Assembly (NCBI GenBank): GCA_002686055.1
Contig: NYZU01000013.1
Location: 26,244 to 65,598, forward strand
DNA length: 39,355 nt
Source: Oceanospirillaceae bacterium
GTDB lineage: Bacteria; Pseudomonadota; Gammaproteobacteria; Pseudomonadales; Balneatricaceae
Direction: 5' to 3'
Made by a program: the position numbers and the translations under genes. Under the pieces are notes generated by a model, which was not told the origin of the DNA, did not search any database, and saw only the letters and a list, made by a program, of their open reading frames with translations. Within the stretch, counting starts at the first letter, position 1. The number at the start of each line of letters is the position of its first letter. This document shows, one piece after another, positions 14,819 to 23,774 of the stretch.

Positions 14819-16338
14819 TCCAGATTACTCAAAAAGATCCTACTATCATCACGGATGGCTTGTTGTTTCTCTTCCGCCATACGGCCAAAAGTTTTATACA
14901 TCATGCCAATACGATGATTACTGGCTAGTCGATCACGATTGCGATCTAGGAAATCCCAATATAAATAATTAAATGGACACGCATCTGGGCCATTTTTCTG
15001 GGTGACTTTATAGCTACAGCTCTTGCAGTAGTTGGACATCTTATTGATATAACTACCACCGGCGGCATAAGGTTTACTGGCTAAATAACCCCCATCAGCA
15101 AATAAGATCATGCCCGTAACATTAGGTAGCTCCACCCACTCATAGGCATCGGCATAAACCACCAAAAACCACTCATTGACTTGTTTTGGCTCAATACCCG
15201 CCAGCAAAGCAAAGTTTCCCAATACCATAAGCCGTTGAATATGGTGAGCATAGGCATTTTCCTTGGTCTCCAACACACACTGACGCAGACAATTCATTTT
15301 GGTTTTGCCAGTCCAATATAGACTAGGTAGAGCACGCTCAGCGGCAAAGAAATTCTTTTCTTTATAACTTGGCATATGTAACCAGTAGATACCACGCACA
15401 TATTCACGCCAACCTATTATCTGACGGACAAAGCCTTCAACGGCATTTAAAGGCGCTTTACCGGCATAATAGGCATTTTCTGCAGCTTGCACACACTCTA
15501 GTGGCAGCAGCAAACCGCAATTAAGGTAAAAACTAATATGGGAATGATACATCCATGGCTCGCCTTCGATCATGGCGTCTTGATAATCACCAAAGTGATT
15601 AAACCGTTGATCAATAAATTGATCTAGAACCTGCAAGGCATCAGCACGGGTAACAGCAAAGTAAATTGGTGCCAAATCACCAAAATGGTCGTCAAAACGC
15701 TCTGCAACTAGGTCCATAACTTCCTGAGTTATAGCATCTATTGTACCGATATAAGGTTCGGGAATAGTTAGCCCTTGCTTGGGCGGCTTTCTATTTTCAG
15801 CATCAAAGTTCCATTTGCCCCCTAAAGGCTGATCATCTTCCATTAGAATTTGGTATTGCTTACGCATATCCCGGTAGAAATATTCCATGCGCAGTTGTTT
15901 GCGCCCATCGGCCCATGCAGCAAAGGCCTCTGGTGAGCATAAAAAACGATCATCTGCTCTTATTTCAACAGGTATGCCTAAGGTTTTTTCCCAAGTGCGC
16001 ATATCCGCCAGCACTCGATACTCCCCAGGATAAGTGACGACAATACGGTCAAAATGATGCTGTTGGCAAAGACGTTTAACTTCACCGACAAAGGAACCTG
16101 TATTGTCTGGATTATCCAACTTGGTATAGGCAACCTTGTAACCTTGGTTGGTCAGCTGTTCAGCAAAATGCCTCATCGCTGAAAACAAAAAGGCTATTTT
16201 CTTTTTGTGATGCTTAACATAAGTTGCCTCATCCCAAACCTCACATAAGAAAATAATATCTGTGGTCGGTTCACAGCCATGGAGGCTAGAAATAGACTCT
16301 GAAAGCTGATCACCCAAAATTAAGCGTAATGTTTTCAT
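14815..16338 (-). CDS. Iron-sulfur cryptochrome/(6-4) photolyase (FeS-BCP, PhrB-like)
   Basis: Bacterial iron-sulfur cryptochrome/photolyase, a family that repairs (6-4) photoproducts with FAD, a lumazine antenna and a [4Fe-4S] cluster. 507 residues. It opens with [18 protein letters not shown]. The four cluster cysteines fall at residues 350, 438, 441 and 454 ([20 protein letters not shown]), the same numbering as in Agrobacterium Phr[52 protein letters not shown] and [20 protein letters not shown] are family landmarks. Start and stop overlap the neighbouring genes by 4 bases each, so it is co-translated with the upstream photolyase and the downstream DUF2256 protein. Length and cysteines indicate an intact enzyme. 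Confidence 0.93.
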   Translation of the reverse strand: MKTLRLILGDQLSESISSLHGCEPTTDIIFLCEVWDEATYVKHHKKKIAFLFSAMRHFAEQLTNQGYKVAYTKLDNPDNTGSFVGEVKRLCQQHHFDRIVVTYPGEYRVLADMRTWEKTLGIPVEIRADDRFLCSPEAFAAWADGRKQLRMEYFYRDMRKQYQILMEDDQPLGGKWNFDAENRKPPKQGLTIPEPYIGTIDAITQEVMDLVAERFDDHFGDLAPIYFAVTRADALQVLDQFIDQRFNHFGDYQDAMIEGEPWMYHSHISFYLNCGLLLPLECVQAAENAYYAGKAPLNAVEGFVRQIIGWREYVRGIYWLHMPSYKEKNFFAAERALPSLYWTGKTKMNCLRQCVLETKENAYAHHIQRLMVLGNFALLAGIEPKQVNEWFLVVYADAYEWVELPNVTGMILFADGGYLASKPYAAGGSYINKMSNYCKSCSYKVTQKNGPDACPFNYLYWDFLDRNRDRLASNHRIGMMYKTFGRMAEEKQQAIRDDSRIFLSNLE

Positions 16339-17843
16339 AATGGCAGCTCCCCTTGGGCTTTACTGGGTACCCTTTTCTTTGCCACTCTTCTGCTAGGTGC
16401 TGATTTGCGACTGCCATGCTTGGTAAAGATTTGCTGTGCCGTTTCTCGAAAGGTAGCATTATTCTTTCTCATCCCATAGATTTGGCTCGCGGCGGCTTTG
16501 CGAGCGATCTTCTCATCAACAATAGGCATGGGATAGCCATGGGTATCAGCACTAGCCAACCAAGGCGTATGCACAAAGGCTTGATCAATATCACGCAGCT
16601 CAGGCACCCACTGGCGAATAAAAACCCCTTCGGGATCTTGATCGAGGCCTTGTTTGATAGGGTTATAAATACGAATCGCATTAATCCCTGTGGTGCCTGA
16701 TTGCATCTGTATTTGGCTATAATGAATACCTGGCTCATAGTCGGTAAATAGTGTCGCCAAATGCAGTGCTGGCCTTCGCCAGTGCAACCACAAATGGTAA
16801 CTTGCAAAGCTCATGACCATGGCGCGCATACGAAAATTTAGCCACCCAGTGGCGGTTAGAGCACGCATACAGGCATCAACCATGGGGTAACCAGTCCTAC
16901 CCTGCTGCCAGGCAATGAAAAAGTCTTCGTTAAAACTATCTACTCGTAAGGCATCGTAGGCTGGATGCATATTTTCAAATTCAAACCGCGACTCATCTTC
17001 TAACTTTTGTATAAAGTGACAATGCCAACGCAGTCTCCCCGAAAATGAACGCATGGCTTTTGACCATTGCCCTTTTGTGCCCCAAGGCATCTGTTTAATT
17101 TCCCTTTTGCGCTGTTCACAGGCCTGGAATACCTCACGAATAGACAGGGTGCCAAAGGCCAAATGGGCTGATAACCTTGAGCAACTATCAAAAGCCGTCA
17201 CCGGTGAGGACATTTCTTTGGTATAGCCTTCACCACGTTGGTTAAGAAAACTATCTAAAAGCTTTAAGCCTTCACTACGCCCACCAACCTGGATATAACT
17301 AGCCCCATCCTCTTCCAAGCCCAGCTCTTCAAAACTGGGGAGCGTATCAGAGGCTTCCACCATAGGGGTTAATGTTGCTGGTGCCGGCCGAGTTGGCTTT
17401 TGCATTTGCTGGTACCAGCGTTTGGCCCAGCCATCACGGTCTTGTAAACACCGAATAACACCATTTTGTGAGGGCTCATGCCAAACTATATTGTGGGTCT
17501 GACACCAGTTCTTAACGGCTATATCCCGTTGGTATGTCCAGCCATTCCAGGTTTCCTGATGCGACCACAAGGCTTGGACTGGGTAGCGACTGCTCAGGTC
17601 AGCCAGAATATCCACGGCATTACCCACTTTAATAATCAGTCTTTGGCCAAGGGCTTGTAGGGAGTGATCTAATTCGACTAAGCAGGCCTGCAGAAACTGA
17701 TAATGCCTATGGCTCATATCTGGTTGCTGCCATAAGTCTGGTTCAATGATATAGAGAGGCAATAGATCACCACCAATGGCAGCCTTTGCTAAGGCAGCAT
17801 GGTCTTCGACGCGCAAATCTCTTTTAAACCAAACAATATTCAC
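16335..17843 (-). CDS. Cryptochrome/deoxyribodipyrimidine photolyase family protein
   Basis: FAD-binding photolyase/cryptochrome homologue, 502 residues, with an N-terminal antenna domain (IVWFKRDLRVEDHAAL) and a C-terminal FAD domain (RLSAHLAFGTLSIREV, GRLRWHCHFIQKLEDES, RTGYPMVDACMRALTATGWLNFRMRAM, HYSQIQMQSGTTGINAIRIYNP). The Asn in INAIRIYNP and the SGTTG loop differ from the WQWxAG loop of the class I enzyme at 10127-11548, so this is a distinct subfamily and could be a cryptochrome-like sensor or a photolyase of uncertain lesion. A basic Lys/Arg-rich tail (residues about 475-500) may contact DNA. It starts with GTG at 17843, overlapping the TAG stop of the TIGR03643 gene by one base with GAGG just upstream. 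Confidence 0.85.
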   Translation of the reverse strand: MNIVWFKRDLRVEDHAALAKAAIGGDLLPLYIIEPDLWQQPDMSHRHYQFLQACLVELDHSLQALGQRLIIKVGNAVDILADLSSRYPVQALWSHQETWNGWTYQRDIAVKNWCQTHNIVWHEPSQNGVIRCLQDRDGWAKRWYQQMQKPTRPAPATLTPMVEASDTLPSFEELGLEEDGASYIQVGGRSEGLKLLDSFLNQRGEGYTKEMSSPVTAFDSCSRLSAHLAFGTLSIREVFQACEQRKREIKQMPWGTKGQWSKAMRSFSGRLRWHCHFIQKLEDESRFEFENMHPAYDALRVDSFNEDFFIAWQQGRTGYPMVDACMRALTATGWLNFRMRAMVMSFASYHLWLHWRRPALHLATLFTDYEPGIHYSQIQMQSGTTGINAIRIYNPIKQGLDQDPEGVFIRQWVPELRDIDQAFVHTPWLASADTHGYPMPIVDEKIARKAAASQIYGMRKNNATFRETAQQIFTKHGSRKSAPSRRVAKKRVPSKAQGELPL

Positions 17844-18058
17844 TAACTAACCTCAGATTTTAGTTTTTTATGTTTAGCTACTCTGCCAGTCACTCGCTTA
17901 CGCCACATACGAAAGCTGGAGGCTTTTAGATTACTGCGCATGAGTTTGATGGTCTCTGATTCGGACAAACCCGTTAGACTCTTAATATCATCAAAGGAGG
18001 TTTTATCACACCATGCCATGGCAATGATTTCACTGGTATGATGGTCTTTTGAATTCAT
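17843..18058 (-). CDS. TIGR03643 (DUF2805) family protein
   Basis: 71-residue basic protein whose sequence LTGLSESETIKLMRSNLKASSFRMWRKRVTGR followed by KHKKL matches the TIGR03643/DUF2805 family, a small predicted helix-turn-helix-like protein. The N-terminus (EIIAMAWCDKTSFDDIK) is also typical. The family is recurrently beside photolyase genes, and here it is coupled to both neighbours (ATGA overlap with the upstream oxidoreductase, one-base overlap with the photolyase start). The basic surface suggests nucleic-acid binding; no activity is known. Confidence 0.9.
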   Translation of the reverse strand: MNSKDHHTSEIIAMAWCDKTSFDDIKSLTGLSESETIKLMRSNLKASSFRMWRKRVTGRVAKHKKLKSEVS

Positions 18059-19038
18059 AATCCTACCGCCTTAAGTTTAGTTACCAGATTAAATGCAGCC
18101 ATAAATGCACCTTCAACACGGCCACCCAAACACCAATCACCACAGGCAGCAAGCTGTTGCTGAGTATCTAAAAATACAGCACTTTCAGGCTGGGTGGCGT
18201 TATTTGCATAAAGCCATCCGTGTACAGTTTTATATTGCGCCAAACTAACATCATGGCCAAGAATACGACTGGTCTCACTAATCAAGTGGTCCATAACCAT
18301 GTCACGATCAGCATAAAAATGGGCATCGGCATAGGCTGCAGATGAATGCACCATTAAGGTGTAAGGTTCATCTCGACCAGGTTTGTGGCTATTGACGGCA
18401 ATCCAACTTAAATCAGAATGGGTGAGATGAGCAGACTCAAAATCGAGTGGCAAAGGTGTATCAAAGCCCAACATTAGGGAAAAACATGCGCGCATCTTAA
18501 CGGCTTTAAGCTCATCATAATAAGCAAAGGTTTTCGGCAATAACTCAACTGCTTGGGGGGCAGGAGCCGTGCAGATAACCCAATCAAAGTTATCATATTT
18601 GTTACCCTGTTCATCGGTTAATTGCCATTTATCCTGTTGCTCTAGCCTAGCTATACGCGTATTGATATGAATCGCCGTATCTTGCGCTAAATGTTTAGCA
18701 ATACTATTCATTCCCGGCACTCCAACATAGCGGGACTGTTGATCATCGTCGTTTTGACTTTCAATAAGTTGATCACCAAAAAACTTTACATAGCGCGTTT
18801 GCCAAGTTTGGATAATATGTTGATCAATTAAAGGCTGGATAAAGGCCTGAAATGGTTTTGCTCTGACTGTGAAATACTGCGCTCCATGGTCAAAGAAATA
18901 GGGCTCAGCGCGGCGTGTGGACATGCGTCCGCCGACACCACGCGCTTTTTCAAATATAGTGATATCTGCGTGCTGTTTTAATAAGTGAGCTGCTGACAAA
19001 CCTGATAAGCCAGCGCCAATAATAGCTATCTTGGTCAA
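18055..19038 (-). CDS. Renalase-like FAD-dependent NAD(P)-binding oxidoreductase
   Basis: 327-residue flavoprotein. The start is a TTG at 19038 (TKIAIIGAGLSGLSAAHLL), because AGGA lies eight bases upstream and the TTG overlaps the TGA of the DUF3429 gene. A longer frame exists upstream but reads through that gene. The dinucleotide-binding GAGLSGLSAA is at residues 8-17, followed by ARGVGGRMSTRR, FDHGAQYFTVR and the C-terminal FAD contact ACGDWCLGGRVEGAFMAA. This arrangement is that of bacterial renalase-like proteins, which oxidise isomeric dihydronicotinamides. Its conserved position in photolyase operons suggests a link to flavin or nicotinamide redox in light response, but that is inference. 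Confidence 0.87.
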   Translation of the reverse strand: MTKIAIIGAGLSGLSAAHLLKQHADITIFEKARGVGGRMSTRRAEPYFFDHGAQYFTVRAKPFQAFIQPLIDQHIIQTWQTRYVKFFGDQLIESQNDDDQQSRYVGVPGMNSIAKHLAQDTAIHINTRIARLEQQDKWQLTDEQGNKYDNFDWVICTAPAPQAVELLPKTFAYYDELKAVKMRACFSLMLGFDTPLPLDFESAHLTHSDLSWIAVNSHKPGRDEPYTLMVHSSAAYADAHFYADRDMVMDHLISETSRILGHDVSLAQYKTVHGWLYANNATQPESAVFLDTQQQLAACGDWCLGGRVEGAFMAAFNLVTKLKAVGL

Positions 19039-19490
19039 GATACAGTTCCTGAAGCAATAGTTGAGAATATAAGTGCAAAGATTAGAGACACAATAACGAT
19101 GGTGGTAACGACCAAACGCGTTTGCCAATAGTGACTCGATATGATTTGCTGCTGCAATAAACGATGGTCAATCAACAACAAAATAATAAAGGCGCTTATC
19201 AACAATGTGACTAAGGCGTTAAACTTGAGAATTAAAAAACCCAACCACAATAAGATAGCCATAAGGTTGCTTAAAATGGCTAATGGAGGGTGCCAATCAC
19301 CATCAATATGAAGGTGTTGACCCCAATGTGCACCAGCCATAAATGAGGCAATAACTAATGCATAGACGCTCAATATCTGCTGTGTAGAACCAAATAGAGG
19401 TAATTGTTGAATATCAAGGCCTAGGCAAACTGTGCAAAACACAAAAGGGATCGCACCAGCATAGGTTAAATATGGATAAATTGTTTTCAT
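19035..19490 (-). CDS. DUF3429 integral membrane protein
   Basis: Inner-membrane protein of 151 residues with about five hydrophobic segments. The family signature is at the N-terminus: YPYLTYAGAIPFVFCTVCLGL, then VIASFMAGAHWGQHL and HPPLAILSNLMAILLWLGF. ATG 19490 is preferred; a GTG at 19499 is in frame, and neither has a strong ribosome site. It is the first gene of the leftward operon. DUF3429 proteins (TMEM69-like) have no known activity but commonly accompany photolyase/oxidoreductase sets. The upstream 200 bases (19500-19707) hold the promoter but no motif I could assign. Confidence 0.85.
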   Translation of the reverse strand: MKTIYPYLTYAGAIPFVFCTVCLGLDIQQLPLFGSTQQILSVYALVIASFMAGAHWGQHLHIDGDWHPPLAILSNLMAILLWLGFLILKFNALVTLLISAFIILLLIDHRLLQQQIISSHYWQTRLVVTTIVIVSLIFALIFSTIASGTVS

Positions 19491-19707
19491 TGTTGGCACG
19501 CCACTTCACAAAATATGCAGAGGATTTAGCTAAAGCGAAATCGATCAATGAATAAAAGAATCTGTAATTTAACATAGGCTGGAAATAGTCAGACTTGTCT
19601 ATACCTGATTTTACAAAGTGGTCATGCTCACAGACCAACAAGAACATGATGAACAAAAGATTTTGGGGATAATGGTAATAGGCGTTTTTCGGAAAAAACT
19701 CTGATTA

Positions 19708-20640
19708 TTATGCCTTAACTTCCAACGCCTGCATCACATTTTCAACAGTGACATAACTGACTCTAACATTGCCTTCATCAGTTACCCCAGCGACATGGGG
19801 AGAAAGAATCAAATTTGGACAGTCAGCAAAAGCTTGGGCTTGGTTTGCCTGCAAAGGTTCATCAGCAAAGACATCAATTGCCGCTCCAGCTATAGTTCCC
19901 GTCTTAAGTGCTTGAGCCAGGTCAACTTCATTCATAATGCCTCCTCTGGAGGTATTGATTAATACAGCGTTTGGCTTCATTTTGTGAAATATAGAGGCAT
20001 CAAACAAGTTTGCAGTATCAGCAGTTAGGGGGATGTGAATACTTAATATATCTGCTTGGGCAAGCAAATCATCCAACTCACATTTTTGCACTCCCTGCCA
20101 CGCCGGATGGTCATCATTTAAGAAAGGGTCGTATGCGATCACACGTATATCCATAGCCATGGCTTTTTCAGCGACAAGCTGAGCTATGCCCCCAAAACCA
20201 CACAATCCCATAATGCGGCCATGGACTTCACCGCCTTTACCTAAGGTGGCTCGAGGCCAGTTACCTTGTATCATGTCAGTATTAGAGAAAAAGCAACCGC
20301 GGACTAACATCATGGCGGAGGCCATAACGTATTCCATAACCGATATCGCATTGGCACCGACAGCCGGCAATACACTGATGGCTTTGGTTTGACATAGATC
20401 TAAATCAATATTGTCCAAACCTACACCCAAACGGCCAATGGCTTTGAGTTTGGTGCCATGGGACAAAAGTTCAGCGTCTACTTGGGTGCGATTACGCACA
20501 ATAATAGCGTCAGCTTCCTGAACTAAATGAAGTAGCTCAGAACGTTTATCAACCAATTCAGGGTCATAATGAACACTATAGTCTGCGGGAAAATTGTTTA
20601 GTGCAGACTCATCCATAAACTCAGAAATAATAATGCGCAT
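19708..20640 (-). CDS. D-isomer-specific 2-hydroxyacid dehydrogenase, possible sulfolactate dehydrogenase
   Basis: NAD-dependent oxidation of a 2-hydroxyacid to a 2-oxoacid, 310 residues. The substrate domain opens with IIISEFMDESALNNF and RNRTQVDAELL, and LKAIGRLGVGLDNID binds the carboxylate. The coenzyme domain has a degenerate GxGxxG loop (GLCGFGGIAQLV) and the usual LSIHIPLTADTANLFD, NTSRGGIMNEVDL and GAAIDVFADEPL. The catalytic triad is Arg (INTSRG), Glu (ADEP) and His (LSPHVAGVTDE). The ISEFMDE...YDPELVD opening and RNRTQVD resemble, from memory, annotated (S)-sulfolactate dehydrogenases (SlcC), which would fit the sulfosugar cluster nearby; related phosphoglycerate-type dehydrogenases remain possible. 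A GntR regulator gene lies about 200 bases upstream in the same direction. Confidence 0.8.
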   Translation of the reverse strand: MRIIISEFMDESALNNFPADYSVHYDPELVDKRSELLHLVQEADAIIVRNRTQVDAELLSHGTKLKAIGRLGVGLDNIDLDLCQTKAISVLPAVGANAISVMEYVMASAMMLVRGCFFSNTDMIQGNWPRATLGKGGEVHGRIMGLCGFGGIAQLVAEKAMAMDIRVIAYDPFLNDDHPAWQGVQKCELDDLLAQADILSIHIPLTADTANLFDASIFHKMKPNAVLINTSRGGIMNEVDLAQALKTGTIAGAAIDVFADEPLQANQAQAFADCPNLILSPHVAGVTDEGNVRVSYVTVENVMQALEVKA

Positions 20641-20838
20641 ATTGCTATCACATGTTAGTTTTTAGTTTTTATAATTTAGCTATAGGGAAAATCTATGGAA
20701 AGATTCGTTACCAATAGCAAAGGTAATAAAACGATAACGAAAAACCAGCTATATGTAAATCAATAATGTATCAATTTATCAATAGCTAGCCTAGTAATGA
20801 GATTACAAGAACCCAAATAACTAACCTTCTAGCTAAGT

Positions 20839-21537
20839 TTAGCGCCAGCGCGCAACATAATTCACTTTGGCTGGATCAAACCAGGTATAAGAGAACTCTT
20901 CAAGCTGATCTTCACTCGACCAACTACAACGCCTTACTCTGGGCAGCACACTACCCCTATCTAATTCCAGTGCATCACAAACCCAATCCGGCCCGATCTG
21001 GCAATCAATTTGGTCCTCGACACGACTAATCCAGAATTTAAATTGGGTTTCATAGAACAGATACAGAGATTCGTGTAACTCTTCCACATCTAGCTTCTTA
21101 GCATGCTGCTTATTAAAATAAATTTCTTCCACCGCGACTAAACTTTGATTGAGAAAGCGATGACGCCGCACACACCAAGCTTCATCCCAGGCACTTAATA
21201 CTTCAGGCAGATCGCCATTGGCACAAGCATCCAGTGACAAAGTCGTAGCCGTCGGCACACTTCCTAATGCTGATAGCATTTCCAAATGGAAAAAATCATA
21301 AATCGCTTTCGTGTCTGGCGCACGTTTCACGTAGGTACCAGAGCCTTGACGACGCTCTAGAAAACCATCTTTTTCCAGTTGTGCTAGGGCTTTTCTTAGG
21401 GTGCCAACAGCAACACCTAAGTTAGCGGCTAATTCAGCTTCAATGGGCAAGCGATCACCTGGCAACCAGCGACCAGCCGTAATACCTCTGTGCAAATACT
21501 CACTGATTTGTCGATAAATAGGTAATTTTTTTCTCAC
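20839..21537 (-). CDS. GntR/HutC family transcriptional regulator
   Basis: 232-residue regulator with an N-terminal winged helix (YRQISEYLHRGITAGRWLPGDRLPIEAELAANLGVAVGTLRKALAQLEKDGFLERRQGSGTYV is the family pattern, positions 8-70) and a C-terminal UTRA ligand-binding domain. The latter is recognised by RHRFLNQSLVAVEEIYFN and the C-terminal SYTWFDPAKVNYVARWR. It faces the TRAP operon across a 380-base region with two inverted repeats and probably controls that transporter and the downstream hydroxyacid dehydrogenase. The ligand is presumably the TRAP substrate or its product. No other one-component regulator lies near the sugar cluster, so it may act there too. Confidence 0.88.
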   Translation of the reverse strand: MRKKLPIYRQISEYLHRGITAGRWLPGDRLPIEAELAANLGVAVGTLRKALAQLEKDGFLERRQGSGTYVKRAPDTKAIYDFFHLEMLSALGSVPTATTLSLDACANGDLPEVLSAWDEAWCVRRHRFLNQSLVAVEEIYFNKQHAKKLDVEELHESLYLFYETQFKFWISRVEDQIDCQIGPDWVCDALELDRGSVLPRVRRCSWSSEDQLEEFSYTWFDPAKVNYVARWR

Positions 21538-21658
21538 TCCAACTCCTCATTAGCTCCTGCACAAAAATAAAATAACCTACTTAAATTAATATGTATATCT
21601 ACAGTGACTATTGAAATTAATACACAATTGATTTACTTTATTGAAAATGGCTGCTAGG

Positions 21659-21680
21659 ATCAAGTTAACATAAACTTGAT
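21659..21680. promoter_or_regulatory. Inverted repeat, candidate GntR operator at the TRAP promoter
   Basis: ATCAAGTT/AACTTGAT, exact 8-bp arms around six bases, lies midway between the divergent regulator and TRAP genes. TTTACT (21632-21637), 17 bases and TAGGAT (21655-21660) form a plausible rightward promoter, so the dyad would cover its transcription start. The leader would then be about 250 bases long, which weakens the promoter call. Confidence 0.45.
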
Positions 21681-21786
21681 GGCATCAGTTTAACAATTAT
21701 TCTAAGTAAAGGTAATCAGCTAGATATAAAGCTTAGGCTTCTATAATCTTAAATATCATCTTTATAGTAAAAAGAATTAGTACCAA

Positions 21787-21816
21787 ATGCTTTTATATCT
21801 GATAAATTAAAAGCAT
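21787..21816. repeat. Second inverted repeat upstream of the TRAP genes
   Basis: ATGCTTTTA/TAAAAGCAT, exact 9-bp arms separated by 12 bases, 105 bases upstream of the small-permease start. It could be an operator or a weak leader hairpin. The region around it is AT-rich and otherwise featureless. Confidence 0.35.
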
Positions 21817-21920
21817 AAAAGGATAAAAATACGCTTAGATCTTTTCGGCTACAAGTAAAAGAGATCGACCTTAAACATCATTTGCTAATACTCTACACTA
21901 AAATAAGAACGGATTATTTT

Positions 21921-22436
21921 ATGCAAATTATCAACTCACTAATCGCTTCACTAGAGTGGTTAAACGAGCGCTACACACGCTTTAGCTTTGGCTTGGCGTG
22001 GATATTAGTTAGTTTTATGGTGGCAGCCATATTACTGCAAGTGTTTATGCGTTATGTCCTTAATAATGCTCTCCCCTGGCCAGAAGAAGCGGCTCGCGCG
22101 CTAATGATATGGATGATGGGCTTAGTAGCAGCTCCCGCCCTAAGGAGAGGAGACTTTGTTGCCATTACCCTTCTCCCAGATTCCTTACCTAGACTCTTAA
22201 GCAAACTACTACAACTGGCACTAGGCATTATCTCAGTGGTGATTCTGATTATGCTTGCCGATATGTCTATCAACTTTTTTGAACGTGGGTTCCGTACTCG
22301 GGCTGCGAGTTTTAATATGCCTCGTGCCTGGGTTTATCTGGCTATGTGCGTTTGCTATTTCAGTATGCTTTTTGCCGCCTTAGAACTTGCCTTAAAGCAC
22401 TTTAGAAGCCTCTTGGTTGGAGCAGAAAAGGCATGA
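21921..22436 (+). CDS. TRAP transporter small permease (DctQ)
   Basis: Inner-membrane small subunit, 171 residues with four transmembrane segments (about 22-42, 58-76, 95-112, 136-156). The family pattern VFMRYVLNNALPWPEEAARALMIWMMGLVAAPALRRGDFVAI is clear in the first half. The start at 21921 (MQIINSLIASLEWLNERY) is taken because the preceding in-frame codons are not protein-like. The end overlaps the large-permease start (ATGA), so the two are translationally coupled. Order small permease, large permease, binding protein is one of the common TRAP layouts. Confidence 0.9.
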   Translation: MQIINSLIASLEWLNERYTRFSFGLAWILVSFMVAAILLQVFMRYVLNNALPWPEEAARALMIWMMGLVAAPALRRGDFVAITLLPDSLPRLLSKLLQLALGIISVVILIMLADMSINFFERGFRTRAASFNMPRAWVYLAMCVCYFSMLFAALELALKHFRSLLVGAEKA

Positions 22437-23725
22437 GTCTATCCTTATTCTTACCCCTGTTTTTAATTCTAATATTAATTGGCATGCCAATCTTTTTTGC
22501 CATGCTGGCAGCTCCTGGCGGCATGTTACTGCTCCTCAATATGGACCGTGACCTGCCCCTTCTATTTCGTAATATTTATAACGGCATTGATAGTTTCCCA
22601 CTGATGGCCATTCCTTTCTTTATGCTGGCTGGGGAATTGATGAATCGGGGTGGTATTACCCTGTCCCTGGTTAATTTTAGTCAGTCTTTATTGGGGCATA
22701 TTCGTGGCGGCTTAGCCCATGTCAATATTATGACCTCCATGCTATTTGCTGGCTTGTCCGGTAGTGCTGTGGCTGATACCAGTGCCCTTGGGTCCATGTT
22801 GATACCTGCCATGGAAAAGAATGGCTATAAGCGCAAGTTTGCTGCTGCTATTACCGCCGCTAGTTCGGTTATTGGCCCTATCATTCCACCCAGCGGCATT
22901 ATGATTATCTATGCCTATACCATGGAAGTTTCCGTGGCTTCATTATTTGCGGCAGGCATATTGCCAGGCGTATTAGTTGGCTTAAGTTTAATGGCGGTTA
23001 CCAGCTTGATGGCTAAGCGTTATGATTTCCCTATAGCCAGTAAAAAAGCTACTTGGGGAGAGCGCGGACAAGCTGCTAAATCAGCCGTTCTACCTATGCT
23101 TACTCCAGTGATTATTTTGGGTGGCATATTGGGTGGAGTCTTTACGCCAACTGAAGCCAGTGCCGTTGCCGTAGCCTATGCGCTGATATTAAGCCTGTTT
23201 GTGACTCGCACCCTTACCTTTAAAGAGTTACCCGCTATTTTTAACAAAGCCGCCATGGCTAGTGCTGTGGTGCTGCTCTTAGTAGGTGCAGCCATAGCCT
23301 TTAAAACCGTTGTTAGCTTGTCTTATGTAGCTACAGATTTAGCGGAATGGGTATTAAGTCTCAGTACATCAGTGCTGATTTTATTATTTCTTATAAACCT
23401 TTTACTGTTTGTGGTTGGTATGTTCTTAGATGCAGGACCTGCCATCATTATTTTAGGGCCCATTTTAGGCCCTGTGTTTGTACAAATGGGTATAGATCCC
23501 ATTCATTTTGCCATTATTATGAGCGTCAATTTGACCGTTGGCCTAGCTACCCCACCTATGGGTTTGGTGTTATTTGTAGCAAGCTCTGTTTCTGGTGAAA
23601 AAGTCGAAACAATCAGTCGTGCTATTTTGCCATTTTTGGCAGTGGAAATTTTGGTGATATTCCTTATTACCTTTATTCCAGAAATATCACTGACTGTTCC
23701 AAGGATCTTAGGATTAATGAATTAG
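22433..23725 (+). CDS. TRAP transporter large permease (DctM)
   Basis: 430-residue inner-membrane subunit carrying the sodium-coupled elevator transport domain. It has an intact N-terminus with LILIGMPIFFAML, then NIYNGIDSFPLMAIPFFMLAGELMNRGG, GGLAHVNIMTSMLFAGLSGSAVADTSALG, ASSVIGPIIPPSG, GGVFTPTEASAVAVAYAL and VGLATPPMGLVLFV, the family landmarks in order. Unlike the permease at 6904-8124 it is full length and has both partners. The binding protein starts 49 bases downstream. Confidence 0.93.
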   Translation: MSLSLFLPLFLILILIGMPIFFAMLAAPGGMLLLLNMDRDLPLLFRNIYNGIDSFPLMAIPFFMLAGELMNRGGITLSLVNFSQSLLGHIRGGLAHVNIMTSMLFAGLSGSAVADTSALGSMLIPAMEKNGYKRKFAAAITAASSVIGPIIPPSGIMIIYAYTMEVSVASLFAAGILPGVLVGLSLMAVTSLMAKRYDFPIASKKATWGERGQAAKSAVLPMLTPVIILGGILGGVFTPTEASAVAVAYALILSLFVTRTLTFKELPAIFNKAAMASAVVLLLVGAAIAFKTVVSLSYVATDLAEWVLSLSTSVLILLFLINLLLFVVGMFLDAGPAIIILGPILGPVFVQMGIDPIHFAIIMSVNLTVGLATPPMGLVLFVASSVSGEKVETISRAILPFLAVEILVIFLITFIPEISLTVPRILGLMN

Positions 23726-23774
23726 TCCTGGATAGAGGCATTAGCCATTGAATATAAAAATAAGAGGAAATACG

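Noticed and set aside
14709-14972. Rightward 87-codon frame opposite the photolyase end
   Set aside because: It lies antisense to both the DUF2256 gene and the C-terminus of the iron-sulfur photolyase, whose protein matches are unambiguous.
19656-19707. Hairpin GTTTTTCGGAAAAAAC as a terminator of the dehydrogenase gene
   Set aside because: The stem is A/T only and asymmetric, too weak to call.
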